NCBI GenBank assembly: GCA_036346405.1
Contig: CM070568.1
Span: forward strand, 5,276,221 to 5,340,220
DNA from: Phyllostachys edulis
Lineage: Eukaryota; Streptophyta; Magnoliopsida; Poales; Poaceae
Direction: 5' to 3'
DNA: 64,000 nt
Positions 1-12,459 of this stretch are shown piece after piece; positions within the stretch are counted from its first letter, which is position 1; each line of letters begins with the position of its first letter. The position numbers were made by a program, and so were the translations under genes. The notes under the pieces are model-generated. The model made no database searches and was not told the origin of the DNA. It was given only the letters and a program-made list of their open reading frames with translations.

Positions 1-8
1 CTGAGCAG

Positions 9-1290
9 ATAACTATCATAACAGGCACTTCTCTTCTGCAAAATAATGCTGTGGCAAGTATCAAGTCAATTTATTTGATCTTTCTATTCTCAAATTCTGC
101 CAAGCTAGCTAATTCAATTTACTCCAAACAACAGTCACAAAGCCAAAGAGGTGTTGCAAATGGAATATCTACGACTGCAATGTCCTTCTTCAAGGCTATT
201 GCTCCAGCAGGAGCAGGCGCACTGTGAGTATCCCTATCACTTACCCAAAACCTTTTTTTCTCTAAATACAAATTAATCTGTTAACATATAGGTTCTGCAT
301 AATAACATGTCAAGGCTACTGATTGGATTATTAGAACGAGACCGATTTCCGACCCATGTTTTATCCACGAGAAATAACAAAATACTCTATTGGAGACTTG
401 CTTGTTACCTAAAAATTCGTTTTGTGGGTCCCACTGTCTAAGCACACTTGTAGCAATTAAAGTCTTAGATCAAGCTCAAGAAACACTCCATTAAAAGATT
501 TGTTTTTTTATTATATTGAGTACTCTCCTCTTAGTAACAAGCTAAGAAACAAACCATTATATATACTCTAAACAAACCGACGAGCACCCTCATGCTGATC
601 CCACATGAGAAAGACAATCTAGCTAACAAATTATCTCCTCGTTGATTAGAAAACTAGTAATTAATTAGCGCGAATCTTGACGAAACAGATCGAGCGGTGT
701 TTTGGGGGGTGGGCAGGCATGTATTTTAGTTATTGGAATATTCTAAAAGAGCTAGGTCACTTATGAGACCGAACACATATTTAACCTTAAAAAAATAGCA
801 AACACGAGTTATATTAAGAATGCCAAGCCCGCGATTATAATTATATGAGTAAAGTTTATGCCCAATTAAACCCATAAGTGACAATTTGTGATCGTAGTAG
901 CACTTTGTTTTTATACCACGAGCTGGTATTAGGTTCATATGCAAACGGTGTATGCATGTATTACATATCTTATTCAAGAATTTCTGAATGTAGGTTCTCA
1001 TGGGCCCAGAAGCGCCAAAATGCTGCCTTTTTTCCAGGTATGTCATTGATTTATAAGTTAAGATTTATTTATTTAGTAATCTTTTGTTTTTGAATATTTT
1101 TTGTCATGTATACCACAATTGTATCATCTGTATGCGTTGTAAGAAATGCTAACAGAAGTTTTTTTTTTTTTTTTGCATTTGTCATGCAGGGGATCAAATA
1201 ATATTCCTTATTCTGAACTTGGTCGAATTAGTTGGGCTTGTTCTGACCTTCAAGCCATTCCTAGCATTACCCGAAAAATATGATTTTTAG
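9..1290 (+). CDS. ZIFL-type MFS transporter, C-terminal exons (partial)
   Basis: This is the 3' end of a major facilitator superfamily gene of the ZINC INDUCED FACILITATOR-LIKE group, which are membrane transporters of metal-chelating or organic solutes in vacuolar or plasma membranes. Exons read as 9-53, 135-223, 994-1037 and 1190-1290 with consistent phases. Motifs visible are LLQNNAV, QRGVANGISTTAMSFFKA, FSWAQKRQNAAFFPGDQ and the last membrane helix ending in LTFKPFLALPEKYDF and a TAG stop. The first intron (54-134) has a GC donor (GTG/GCAAGT) instead of GT. The other donors are GTGAGT and GTATGT. No frameshift is seen. The rest of the protein lies upstream of the window. The family call rests on recalled similarity and is firm; the exact paralogue is not resolved. 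Confidence 0.85.
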
Positions 1291-1695
1291 TAGCTGCAAG
1301 AATCCCGAGCAATGGAATAATAGTGGATGCGTGAAACTATAAATATGTTTTAGCTTGCAAAATCCATATTCGAGTTCTGTAACACCAAAACTTTATATAT
1401 TCCATTAGAAGAATTTCCTGTTCTATCAATCCAGTCCCATGCTGTGCAGAGAATATCACTGGTACAATATATCCATCTTTCATACACTAAAATGTGAGAT
1501 GTTTATGTAAAATTTTCCCATATATATAGACGATTCTACTTTATTTATCTTCCCTTTGGCTCTCTTTTCTTTCGCCGCTAAACTCCCATCCCCATATTTT
1601 CCTCGCCTTGTGGGGATGGAAACCTACAATTATGCACAAAACATCCAATACGTTAGCAAAATGGCACCCGCCAACATGCATGAAGATAACTAGTA
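1291..1695. other. ZIFL 3' UTR and intergenic sequence
   Basis: AT-rich sequence after the ZIFL stop, presumably including its 3' UTR (an AATAAT word lies near 1315). Nothing else is recognised up to the MITE. Confidence 0.5.
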
Positions 1696-1946
1696 CTCCT
1701 CTGTTCTTTTTTACTTGATTTTCTAGAATCCGTAAGGTCAAACTTTTTAAAGTTTGACCACTAATAGATTTAAAACTATTTAGATTGACTATATAAAAAT
1801 TATATCATTAGATTTGTCGTTAAAAATACTATTATAATTTTATAATTTTATTACTATATCTTAATGTAAAGTTATAAAAAGTGATTAAAGCCGTATCTCA
1901 AGATCGTAAAAAATCAAAAACGTCAAGTAAAAAAAAACGAAAGGAG
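1696..1946. mobile_element. Stowaway-type MITE
   Basis: A 251-bp AT-rich element with terminal inverted repeats (CTCCTCTGTTC... and ...CGAAAGGAG, then a shared TTTTTTACTTGA stretch) flanked by TA on both sides (1694-1695 and 1947-1948). TA target duplication plus a CTCC start is the Tc1/mariner Stowaway signature. A second copy in inverted orientation lies at 31075-32125, split by a LINE. Confidence 0.8.
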
Positions 1947-1948
1947 TA

Positions 1949-3840
1949 GTATTTTGCAAATACGACGAGACCGAACAAGCAAACTCAACAACATTTTGTA
2001 CTTACCAAAAGTGATGCTGCCACGAGGCCTGCACAAATCATTTGTACTCGTCAGCCTATGCCACAGTAGGAATAGTATATAAGGAAATCTGAAGAAACAG
2101 TGTACAGTCTGCTTGAAAGTATATTTTTTGGCGCAAATGTCACTGTTGTGGACGTCTTTCAAGCAATTAGTGCCTGTCTGTCATGACAAAATGACAGAAA
2201 TATCACCTGGTCCACACGGTGACCGGTCGGACGCCCCTCAACAATACTGGCTTTCATGCTCACTTCACTTGAAATGAATAGCTTCGTCGATCTGGTTTGA
2301 TCATACAGCTAAAGTGTTTACATACTAGACTATCGATCTATAATAGTGCCAATTAATCCGCCATAGCTACAAGACTAAACCCATCAATATTTAAAAATTG
2401 AAGTCTGTAACTCATAGAAGTACATATATCATCCCACATAATTAGCTTGCATATTCAAAGTATATTGTGTGCATCTTTGATGCAGAGACCGAAGAGTTAT
2501 TCTCTTTCATTATCTAAAAAAAAAGCTTGCATATTCTGAGTGTACACATAGTAGTACTTAAGCTAGCAACACCAAAGGGCCAATATATGTGTTAGATTCT
2601 ACATCGACTGTTAGAAGATTGCAAATGTGGATTACTGGGCAAATCTCCTTTGGCAGAGCAAACTAGCTAGAGCAGAGTGAAGCCAGTAGCACTCTGCCCC
2701 AGGAGATATGGCCCGGTAATCCGCAACTCGCATGCATGCACACTGCAATGAACGCTCACTCCTACATCTGGGGCTCTGCTCATTCAGCTTACCTGATCAT
2801 GGAATGGCTGGGTGCATCCTAGGCTCGAACAATAGGGTATTTATATGCATTGCACAATGGCACCAGCATATCCGCTTATGCTTCTTGATCCCTCGCTTGA
2901 ACACTTTGATCCCAAGCATATTTTGCAGGCACCTGTGGCATCTGCTTCTTCAGGTTTCACGTATGTATTCTTGCAATAGTAGCCGCAAATATTAACATGT
3001 AACTGCCGTAATATCTCTCTCCAATTTGTCTGCTGCGCCATTTTCTCGGTGTTTCCTGCAATGTTTTATAGCAAAAAATGTGGTACAAGTCGATCTCAAA
3101 TTGTGGTTAAAACTTGAAAAGAACCACAAAAAAAAAATCAATGGCAACAGATGGGATGTTTCTGCATTAAGAAAATATAAAGGTCTGGGAATAGCATGTA
3201 AATGATCCTGTCAATTTAGTAGGACCCAATATTAGATATGATAAGATGGTACGCGGCCTTTCGACCCCCGCAGCAGCAGCTCAGCTTGCAGGCGGTGCTT
3301 GCTTTCTGTAAAGTTCAGCGCTATGCTGAAGAATCAGATACTTACTAGATTGATTCTTCGACAGAGGCAGCTTGTAACAGCACCAAATGGGAAGATCCAT
3401 GGGGATGTTCCGCGACAAAGCATAATATCAACGGGCCTCCATCACATGAAAAAAAGAACACAATCTGCTTGCGGTCCATTGAATGCTTGTATACGTGATT
3501 AGGGAAGTAGTTGCATGGATTGATAAAAGAAAAAGATGGAAAGGTAGGGTTAAGGAATTAGGGGTGCATACCGGGCACACCCAAAAAATTGAGATTTCGT
3601 GTATACATCAGTTCTGTAGTTGGATCATATTCGTAACACGGGCTTTGGTGTGCACCCCAAAACAGCTCAACCGCTCTTAGAATTCCAACTCACACGCAGC
3701 TCCAACCTCAAGCCCCCACCCCAATCCCCGACCCTAATCCCCGTGACCTTGTCTTGACTCCCCACCCCACCCCACAACCGGCCAGCGCGGCGCGGGAGCG
3801 GACGGGCGGCCAGGGCGGCGCAACGCGGGAACGGGCTGGG
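1949..3840. other. Intergenic stretch without recognised gene
   Basis: No convincing gene was found. Short ORFs occur near 2732-3041 on both strands, but none has a recognisable domain or splice structure. A 99-bp unit at about 3561-3659 has GGGGTGCA at its start and TGCACCCC at its end and may be a tiny MITE, but it has no clear target duplication. From 3690 the sequence turns GC-rich and leads into the CAP-H fragment. Confidence 0.4.
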
Positions 3841-4030
3841 GCGGAGGACGACGATGAGACCAACTTCGAGAAGTTGTGGGCGTCCTAATGATTTCCATTT
3901 TCTGTCTTCTTTTCGTGAAATTGGAGAGGAGATTAGTAAAAAAAAATGGTTTTGGGATCAGGCTAGCTGTAGTCTAGAGGCGGGCGTGAAGATCTACTCG
4001 CTGCGTGTCAATTCGGTGCACTCCGAGGTG
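3841..4030 (+). pseudogene. Condensin CAP-H (subunit 2/Barren) fragment
   Basis: Two short exon-like pieces match the N-terminal third of plant condensin subunit CAP-H, the kleisin that bridges SMC2 and SMC4 in chromosome condensation. Piece one (3841-3873) reads AEDDDETNFEK. Piece two (3962-4030) reads ASCSLEAGVKIYSLRVNSVH and then SEV. Between them is an 88-bp stretch ending in a good AG acceptor, but the donor side reads AAG/TTGTGG, so the GT is broken or shifted. No other CAP-H exons are visible on either side, so this is a captured or stranded fragment and not a working gene. The upstream GC-rich run (3690-3840) could be 5' sequence taken with it. The identification is from recalled family sequence. 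Confidence 0.65.
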
Positions 4031-4745
4031 TTAAGTGTGCACATCTATTGGAAAATTTCTAACTCCGCCACTGAAAGGAATACCTGTTAATTGCATTGTC
4101 CTGATGTGGATGAGGGCGCCCGTCGCCACGGACGGACGAGGCACGTCGTCGATACACGACGTGTTCGGCCGGCCACCATATGGACGAGATGCTATTTCTG
4201 CCATTTTATCACGACAGACGTTAATTGTGTCAAAACGTCCGCAAACATTTGTGCCAAAAACTCGTAAAGGAAAAATATCAACAAAGGAAAAAATAATAGC
4301 AACAGTCAGATAAATAGCGATACATATTCTCGTGCAAAGGAAATCATTCAACGCCCTATTCCATGGAAGTCAGCGATGCTGCAATTATTGTCCACCTCAT
4401 TCCGAATATACCTAGCCTAGTACAGAAATTAATAAAATTCGATGATTCAACTGTATAGATAACAGCGTATAGAAAACAAAAAATACAATGTTTGAACAAA
4501 CGATGTATATATATGTAAGAGTACTGAGTACGTCTAAATCAACAACACCAAAGCAACATACAGAGGATTGGGCAGTAACATACAAAAGGTCTTCGAGAAC
4601 TCACAAAAGACTTGCGCGCCATTGTATTAATATAAGAAAAGAAAGTACCACCGTTCTACTACAATATGGGGAGCGCTTAAGACGCTCTAAGCGTTTTTGG
4701 TGTTTTGTTTTTGATTTGGCAGGTCCCTAAGCAGCCAGCGGCCTT
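4031..4745. other. Unassigned sequence
   Basis: No gene, long repeat or transposon terminus is recognised between the CAP-H fragment and the poly(T) tract at 4746. A GC-rich patch near 4110-4190 gives overlapping short ORFs on both strands with no domain. Confidence 0.35.
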
Positions 4746-4947
4746 TTTTGTTTTTGTTTTTTTTGAAAGAAGTACAAAAGCTTTGCACAACTTTCATTAA
4801 GAGAGCAGGAAAAGAAACTGTACAAGAGAGGAGTCAACCAGAATAAAAACGCTATAGACCAAACGAAAGCAGAACGCTCACAAGAGAAGGCCCACAAGGC
4901 AAGCTAGGCTAACGCTACAAACCACGACCTAAAAGAGGGAGAAACCT
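4746..4947 (-). repeat. Retroposon 3' tail (minus strand), split by solo LTR
   Basis: A T-rich run at 4746-4767 followed by AAGCTTTGCACAACTTTCATT is the reverse complement of a poly(A)-tailed retroposon 3' end of the kind common in grass LINEs. The body runs to 4947, is interrupted by the solo LTR, and appears to resume at 7206 for roughly 70 bp. No coding domain is visible, so the exact family is open. Confidence 0.45.
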
Positions 4948-7200
4948 TGTAGGACCGGAAAGGCGACTAGAGGGGGGGTGAATAGGCGCTTTCTCTATTT
5001 TTCATCCCGATCGAACTCAACACTACTTTCACTCCAATAGCTATAAAAGTTATGAAGATCTGTATACAGGCACAGCGGATTACCTGTGTTGAATCCGAGC
5101 AATCCCCGACACAAAAGCCTAATTAATTCAAAACTCTAGATAAACAAGCCCAAAGAAAAACAATAGGAGCTGAAATCACTGTAGCATCATATCAACCAGT
5201 GTACACGCATGAGGCAAAAAGAGCAGCATACCAGATTGACCTTTCTGTTTTTCCAAGACGCGGCATCACGCACAGGATTCACGCAACCGAACCATCAAAG
5301 ACTGAGTTAACAAGCAAAGCAATAAACAAGACTAAACTCAGTCGAACTCAAGCAAAGAAATCGGTTCACAAGCTACAGCCGCACGCAAAAGCCTTCCATT
5401 TTCTCTCGGAAGCTACGGGCATCTGAAATTGCGGGCGAGATTACCAGCGCAACAGGCACACAAATGGAAACGGCGATCACTGCTACGGGCGCATGAACAG
5501 CCTCGCACACACACATCAAAACAGTGCATAGAACTAGATTACACGCAAGAGATTAATACCGGCGGCTGCTTTGCTCTCAGATTTTTCAACAGGGGTAATC
5601 ACCACCAACAGAAAAACAACCAAGAACCTGCCGCCACTTCAGGACAACTACTCCAAGGAACAGGCCGCAAAAATAAAACAAAACTGCAATAGATTTGACA
5701 TTCACAAACACGCACCAACTAGGCAGTACTACTCTGAAGCTGCCGCCCAGGACTTCAAGCTGCCGATCGATTCTTTTCAAGCGGACCACAGGGAACAAGC
5801 AATTAAAGATGGTCTTCTACAGGAGCTACACAGCAGCCGAGCTAGAAAATGAAACCAAACTCTAGGCAAAGAAATTTCCCCAGAGACAAGCCGGCACAAG
5901 GGAACAGCCGCATCAATCCACATCAAATCGAAAGACTGAAGCAGCTACCAACAAGCACCGCCCCTGCTCTGCATTGCTGCCTATTCATACAAGCTGCAGC
6001 CAAGATCTCCAGATTCTACGGGCTAATAAAAATGATGCAGTGGCCACCGGACACACACACAGGAAACGGCAATAAAAAGAACTCAGTTGCTACTATAAAG
6101 ATAGACAACAAAACTGCCTTTCAATGAAGCTTCAAGCCGCAGGAACCGGCCGCCGTCTACAGCTTTTCTGAGCTCAACAAGCCACTGCCGCAGGATCTTG
6201 CAGGGCAAACAAGCCACACGAAACCAAGTTGACAGCCACACAAGAAAAACTACAGTCCAAAGCAGAAAAGAAAATCTAACAGCAGCTAAGGAATTGAAAG
6301 CACCAAACGAAGCAGTAGTCGGATCAGATGGCAGCCAAGAAAATCAGATCAAAATCAATCCGACCAAAACCTTACCCGCAACAGATTGCAGCCAAATAAA
6401 AAGCTTAAAACAGGAAGCAGCCAGGATAAACAAACACCATCTCATATTGATCTAAAGGAAGAGAGATACATGATTGATACAAGAGGAATGATTACATGGT
6501 GGATCAACCCATCTTCTCCCTTCCCCCAACTCAAGAAACTCAAGAACACACAGCCACTACACTCCTGCTCTCAACAACTCCTCACCAACTAAAGCATAAA
6601 GCCAAAACAAACTCTCAAAGCTTCTTTTGACCCCTGGCAAAAACCCTAACTTTCTCACAGCACCCAAGTAGATGCAGCCACTCACTCCTATTTATAGCCC
6701 TTGGCTAATGGGTCTCCAACCGTTTTACTGCTAAAACCAACGGAACTGCCCCGCCAGCAGCCTCGCGAAATTACCAATTCGCCTCTCCCGCACCTTCCGA
6801 AGCTTCCGCTTTTTGTCGCCCAAGCCTCGCAACCACCTCGAGTCTCCGCGCCTTCGACACATCCCGACCGTTCGACCTCGCCGCCACACGCACCTAGTCC
6901 GGTCCACCGTGTTCCGCCACGACTACCGATGTCCCTGCAGCCTAACACGCATAAGAAACAAATCACATAGCACCGCCGATACATGAAAGCGTAAATACCA
7001 ACATACTTACCATGACAAAATCCAAACTTGTCGAAACAAAGAATATGCATCCTAATCCCATACGACCAAGTTTGACCAAACCGACTGAGCCTGTTGCATC
7101 ACGCAACGACATGGTCCAAACCACCCAAACCAAACTCGACTTCCTACACCTATGTCAAATACTCATCACACACACGGGACGACCTCCACATGGTCTCTCA
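4948..7200 (-). mobile_element. Solo LTR of a SIRE-type copia element
   Basis: The 2253-bp unit starts TGTAGGACC and ends TCTCTCA, and is flanked by a perfect 5-bp duplication AACCT (4943-4947 and 7201-7205). No polyprotein, PBS or PPT lies inside, so this is one LTR left after LTR-LTR recombination. Its first 40 bases (TGTAGGACC ... GAGGGGGGGTGAATAGGCG) resemble the start of the copia LTRs at 43488 and 62693, which suggests the same lineage in minus orientation. A TATA box on the minus strand near 6690 agrees with that orientation. The ORFs seen inside have no domain. Confidence 0.88.
6687..6697 (-). promoter_or_regulatory. TATA box of the solo LTR
   Basis: CTATAAATAGG on the minus strand, about 510 bp from the plus-strand end of the LTR, is a canonical plant TATA box in the expected U3 position for a minus-strand LTR. 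Confidence 0.6.
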
Positions 7201-7205
7201 AACCT

Positions 7206-7670
7206 GCTAAAGCTAACCGGCGAACACAATATGGTGAAGATCGAAGACCCGAGAAAGAAACGACCATGCCTTGATTGAAAGCTCATGTTTCTATATCATT
7301 CATATATATGCAATTGATTGAATCAGATACAAATATGCCTCTTGCCAACAAGCAGAACAGAATAGTGTGTTGGAAAGGCGGTATGAACAAAAGCGAACTT
7401 GTGCACCATATGAAAGTTATAACAGAGAAAAATGTGATTTAACTTTTTCTTTCTCTCACCAGATATTGCTTGCCCGTGAAGTGTGAGGCAATTTCTTTTT
7501 TGTTCGAGGAACATGGGTTGGCAATACAGTTCGGGGAACACGGGTTTTCTTTGACCTTCAGTTTCAAAATCCTAATACCTCGATTCATGAGAGAATGAAT
7601 AGTCAAATCGAAGGAGTTGCACCTGAACATCCGACGAGAATGCGTGTGCCCACCACCATCCGGATTCCGG
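7206..7670. other. Retroposon remainder, then unassigned
   Basis: The first ~70 bp probably continue the retroposon split by the solo LTR. The rest is unremarkable sequence without a supported gene. Confidence 0.3.
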
Positions 7671-7792
7671 CTAGTCGTGGCATTGGCGCCTGGGGAGAAG
7701 CCATGTCTCAATAGAGGGAACATGAACCTCCTCATCCTCCTCCTCCTCCTTGATGATGATGCGGCCTAGGCGGGTGAAGAGGCTGTAGTATT
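7671..7792 (-). pseudogene. Possible orphan terminal exon
   Basis: On the minus strand a good acceptor (TTGTTATTCCAG) is followed by an open segment reading YYSLFTRLGRIIIK, an acidic run EEEEDEEV, then HVPSIETWLLPRRQCHD and a TAG stop at 7671-7673. The acceptor, the biased composition and the terminal stop look like a real last exon. No upstream exons were recognised in the following 600 bp, and I do not recognise the protein. It may be a captured gene end or the relic of a deleted gene. Confidence 0.25.

Positions 7793-8956
<1,164 letters not shown>

Positions 8957-8998
<42 letters not shown>
8957..8998. repeat. (TA)n microsatellite
   Basis: About 42 bp of uninterrupted TA repeats, forming the right flank of the Micron-like unit. 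Confidence 0.98.
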
Positions 8999-9001
<3 letters not shown>

Positions 9002-9089
9002 CTAATGGGTATTTCATGCTAAAGTGCTAATGCCAACCAGAGCGCTTGATCTGGATTGAACGGCTCAGATAGTGCTCCTTTCCACCTCC

Positions 9090-9430
9090 AATCCACTTAA
9101 ACTTTTACACTAAACCTCGCATGGTCACACATTTCACGTTGCCAATCCAACCCATCGCCTTCCTCTCCTCTGACCCACCGCCTCCATCTCCCCTGGTTCA
9201 ACCGCCGCCGCCACCCTCCCTGGCCGTGGCACCGCCCTCCCCCGCGGCTCGGCCGCCATCTCGGAACATTCATTGACATCCGTATGCGAACAAACATGGA
9301 CTCCAAACCCGGCTGAATGTGCATACGTCTTGTAGAATTTGTCAGCAGCGTCCAAGTCATCAAAAACCATCCCTTGAAATGGTTTGATAGTTGGGCCAAC
9401 ACAAGGTGTATAAGAAAAACCCTGCAATAC
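9090..9430 (-). pseudogene. FAR1-type DNA-binding fragment in a chimeric ORF
   Basis: On the minus strand the segment at about 9270-9400 reads PTIKPFQGMVFDDLDAADKF and then YKTYAHSAGFGVHVCSHTD. This is the start of a FAR1/FHY3-type domain, the zinc-finger DNA-binding module shared with MULE transposases. The ORF then runs through VNECSEMAAEPRGR into low-complexity GC-rich sequence that is not FAR1. The domain therefore stops after about 40 residues, before its zinc-binding Cys/His residues. It is a captured or rearranged fragment, possibly carried by a MULE or Helitron, although I could not define the carrier's ends. Confidence 0.55.
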
Positions 9431-9639
9431 TCTTCTCCGGCTTGGGCCGCTCTGCTCACTCTTTCGATGGTCTGACCGTGCTCACGGCCGCCTGCTCAAC
9501 CCCGCCTCTCCCTAGGTCCAAATTTCGCCTTCGGTTCTTGCCTTTAGCTTCCTCCTTATATAACCTCTCTTTCTTTGTTTTTGTTTCAGTTTTTATATGT
9601 TAGTGCTAGATTGATTTGTTGATATTGATTCATGCTTCA

Positions 9640-11847
9640 TGTATGATGCCTGCATTGAAGGTGGGTTTACATATGTTCAAGCATGCAAGGAGATGATGGG
9701 GTGAGTTGCTGTTATGGTGGGGTTTTGGCCGTGGTTTGTACTAAGGTACAACCCCCCTTCCTCTCTACAACCCGATCCCTCCCTTGCTCGTGATGGTATA
9801 GATGGATGATGTGGGTGATGCTACTAAGGGAGTTCGATTAATGCCCAATGATGGATGCTAAGGGCCATTGCTATAGACGGGATGGATGATGATGTTTAGT
9901 GGTTCATGTGCTCATGATAAGTGTAGTTCAGATCCGGGTTCCTTTTGACAAAAAATGATAGCGGGTGAACGTGGGCTACCTTGGTTGGCTTGGAGATGGC
10001 AAAGGATGGTGGCGGTTATGCGACGATGGTGCTCTTTTGATCTTGTCGGTCCCTGCCGCTCCTCCTCGGGTTGTTGTCGGTGTCGTCCACGCTTGACGTT
10101 CCCGCTCCGTTTGCCTTCCTCTTCACCTTGAGCTCCTCTCCTCCTTTTTAATACTACTCTATGGTGGGTTTACGGAAGGAGGTGCTGGTGGGCAGTGGGT
10201 TGGCTTTGTGAGGCCTCGGTTGGTTTGCTTTGCACTAGGAGTTGCCTTCGGCTGGCAAAGCTTGATGTGATCTTGTGTTGGCTATGAATGGGTGTGCTTG
10301 CTCCTTGTGGGTGTGGCTTGTTCTTGGTTTGGCTAGAAGAGAGTGCTTGTGAGGGAGGAATGCCCCTCCTGGTGTTTTGCTTGTGCTTGTGAATGGGAGA
10401 GATGGCTTGACTGGGGGAGAGAACATATGGGGGAGGCTTTGGCTAGCAAGGGAGATGGTTCGGCTGCCCTTATCTCTTGCCCTGTGCCTTCCCCTTTTAC
10501 CATGGTCCTATCCATTTTTACCATGATCCTATCTCTTTTGCATTCATTGTGAGCTAGATGCTTGAAATGCTTGTGTTGGCTTTGGAGTAAGGAATTGCTT
10601 CGGTTGGGCTCGTGACTGGAGCTTTGTGGTGTTCTTGTGAGACCCTGTGATGCTTTGACTGAGGGTATGGCTTATGGAGAGATGTATGGTGGGATTTTAT
10701 TAAGGTTGTGGTAGTTTGGGAAATGTGGGTGCTCGATTCTACTAATGCCGGATGATAAAACTAACAGAACTGACAGGTGCCGAATGACCTCGGGTGGTCT
10801 GGATATCCTGACGATCAAGGGGCCGACTAATTCCGATTGGTCTGGGTATCTTGATGGTCAAGGAACCAACTGCTCAGGTTATTCCGGGTATCCTACTGCA
10901 CTTTGGGGAATCTAACGGCAACCTCTTTTTATGCTAACTCATAGATACTGCATTTGGTTTGCTAACTACATTATGATCTCGTTGGTCGCTTATGAAGATG
11001 TGAATTTGGGAGAGGTCTAATGGGTTGGTGATAAATGGACAGGATAGCCAAAGAGGGCTTCGGCGATATGCAATGCAAGAAATTTGTTTTACTCTTTTGT
11101 AATTTATTTAGGATTGTGATTTATTATTGGGGTCTGTTGTAGATGATTCTTGTAATAAATTCTAAGTTTGTAACAAATGTTTTATTTCGGCTTGTAACAA
11201 ACTCTTGTAATTAATTCCAGGTTGTAATATTTTACTTTTGCTTGTAATGAAATCATATTGTGATTAATTCTTGTATGTTGCTTTGATGTAATGAATTATG
11301 GTAATTGAAACCCGAGTTTGTAATTAATGTTTTACCTTTGTTTGCAATGCATATTTGTATGTTGGTCCGATTTAGGAAATTATTATGATTTAATCCCGAG
11401 TATTTACATTTAATGTTTTACCGTTATCGCAATGGATTTTTTGTAAGTGACTTTGATGTAAAGTATTCTTGAATTTAAGTATGTGTTATAATAATCTTTT
11501 ACCTTACCGCAATGGATTCTTGTAAATGACTTTAAGTTATCTTGATGTGGTAACATTTTTGTAATAATTCTTATTGTATATTCTTTTGCAAACTTTTGAT
11601 AACACAATTTTATATGAAATTGTTTGGTGATGTGTTCGATGCTGAGTTTATGTTTTGTTTTTGTTTAGAATAATTTTTATTTCTTGCTTAATTACCAATT
11701 AGCGTTGTTTAGATTCACTTGAATTTTTGGGGTCTCAAACCCGGTCATGTGTTCAATTCATTGATACTTACTGTGTTGATGAGTTTATTTTACTGTGTAA
11801 TATTGTTTAATGTTGTTTAGCTTAATTAAATGGTTAGGGTTCTCACA
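9640..11847 (-). repeat. Gypsy 3' LTR (far end uncertain)
   Basis: The LTR begins on the minus strand with TGTGAGAACCCTAACC directly after the polypurine tract. A TATTAAAAAGG box near 10147-10157 on the minus strand is a possible promoter. The 3' terminus could not be fixed because no target duplication can be compared. Confidence 0.5.
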
Positions 11848-11860
11848 TCCTCCCCCTTTA
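11848..11860 (-). other. Polypurine tract of the gypsy element
   Basis: TAAAGGGGGAGGA on the minus strand directly abuts the LTR start TGTGAGAACCC, the usual primer site for plus-strand DNA synthesis. Confidence 0.8.
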
Positions 11861-11989
11861 GAAAAAATTTCGTCTCCGAAATTGAAATCTCTCCTAGGGA
11901 TGTTTGGGGTAGGCTTTGTGTAGTTCTTCCTTGTTCTCCTATGTGGCTTCACTGACGGAGTGACTCTTTCCCTATGCTCTACACGAATG

Positions 11990-12353
11990 TATGGTCCTAT
12001 TCCTTATCTTCCAGTCTTCTTGTCAGATTTTGATCCAACGGTACTACAATCATGTTCCTTCGAGTTTTCTAATGGACGCCTGTTTGGTTTCGCAATCTAT
12101 ACTTACTTCCTGTGCGGTTAACCAATCCATACCCATAATTACTTCTAGTCTACTTGATTTTGTTATAACGGGGTCTGCTAGAAACTTGATATTGTGAATT
12201 GCAATTGCTTGCTCGTACTCCTAACATTTCAATCGGTGTGCTAACTCTCATGTACCTTTTTTTCAAATATTCAGATTCTAGATTGTCTTCTACTAAAACT
12301 TTATGATATATAAAGAAATGATTTGCTCCAGGGTCAAAATAGAATTGTACCAA
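11990..12353 (-). pseudogene. Gypsy aspartic protease, degenerate
   Basis: The minus strand reads VQFYFDPGANHFFI, a decayed form of the retroviral-type protease signature (normally FDSGASHSFI; here the catalytic DSG is DPG). It continues through EYLKKRYMRVSTPIEMLG and, in another frame, LEVIMGMDWLTAQEVSIDC, matching the ILGMDWL block near the end of the domain. The frame change between blocks and the lost active-site Ser show that it is dead. It follows the gag zinc knuckles and precedes the pol deletion. Confidence 0.7.
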
Positions 12354-12459
12354 TGGAGGGTGGGATTAACAGCTTACCCATGTTTACATTAGTAGTTTCT
12401 CCAATGTGCTCTGCAGTCATGTGGGTTGGACGGGGTGGTCCTCCTTTTCCAGCTCCTCC

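Noticed and set aside
2732..3041. Short ORFs on both strands, one with several Cys residues
   Set aside because: Considered as a small cysteine-rich peptide gene, but there is no signal peptide, spacing pattern or splice support.
5199..6592. Series of 70-90-codon plus-strand ORFs
   Set aside because: All lie inside the solo LTR on the strand opposite to its promoter and have no domain.
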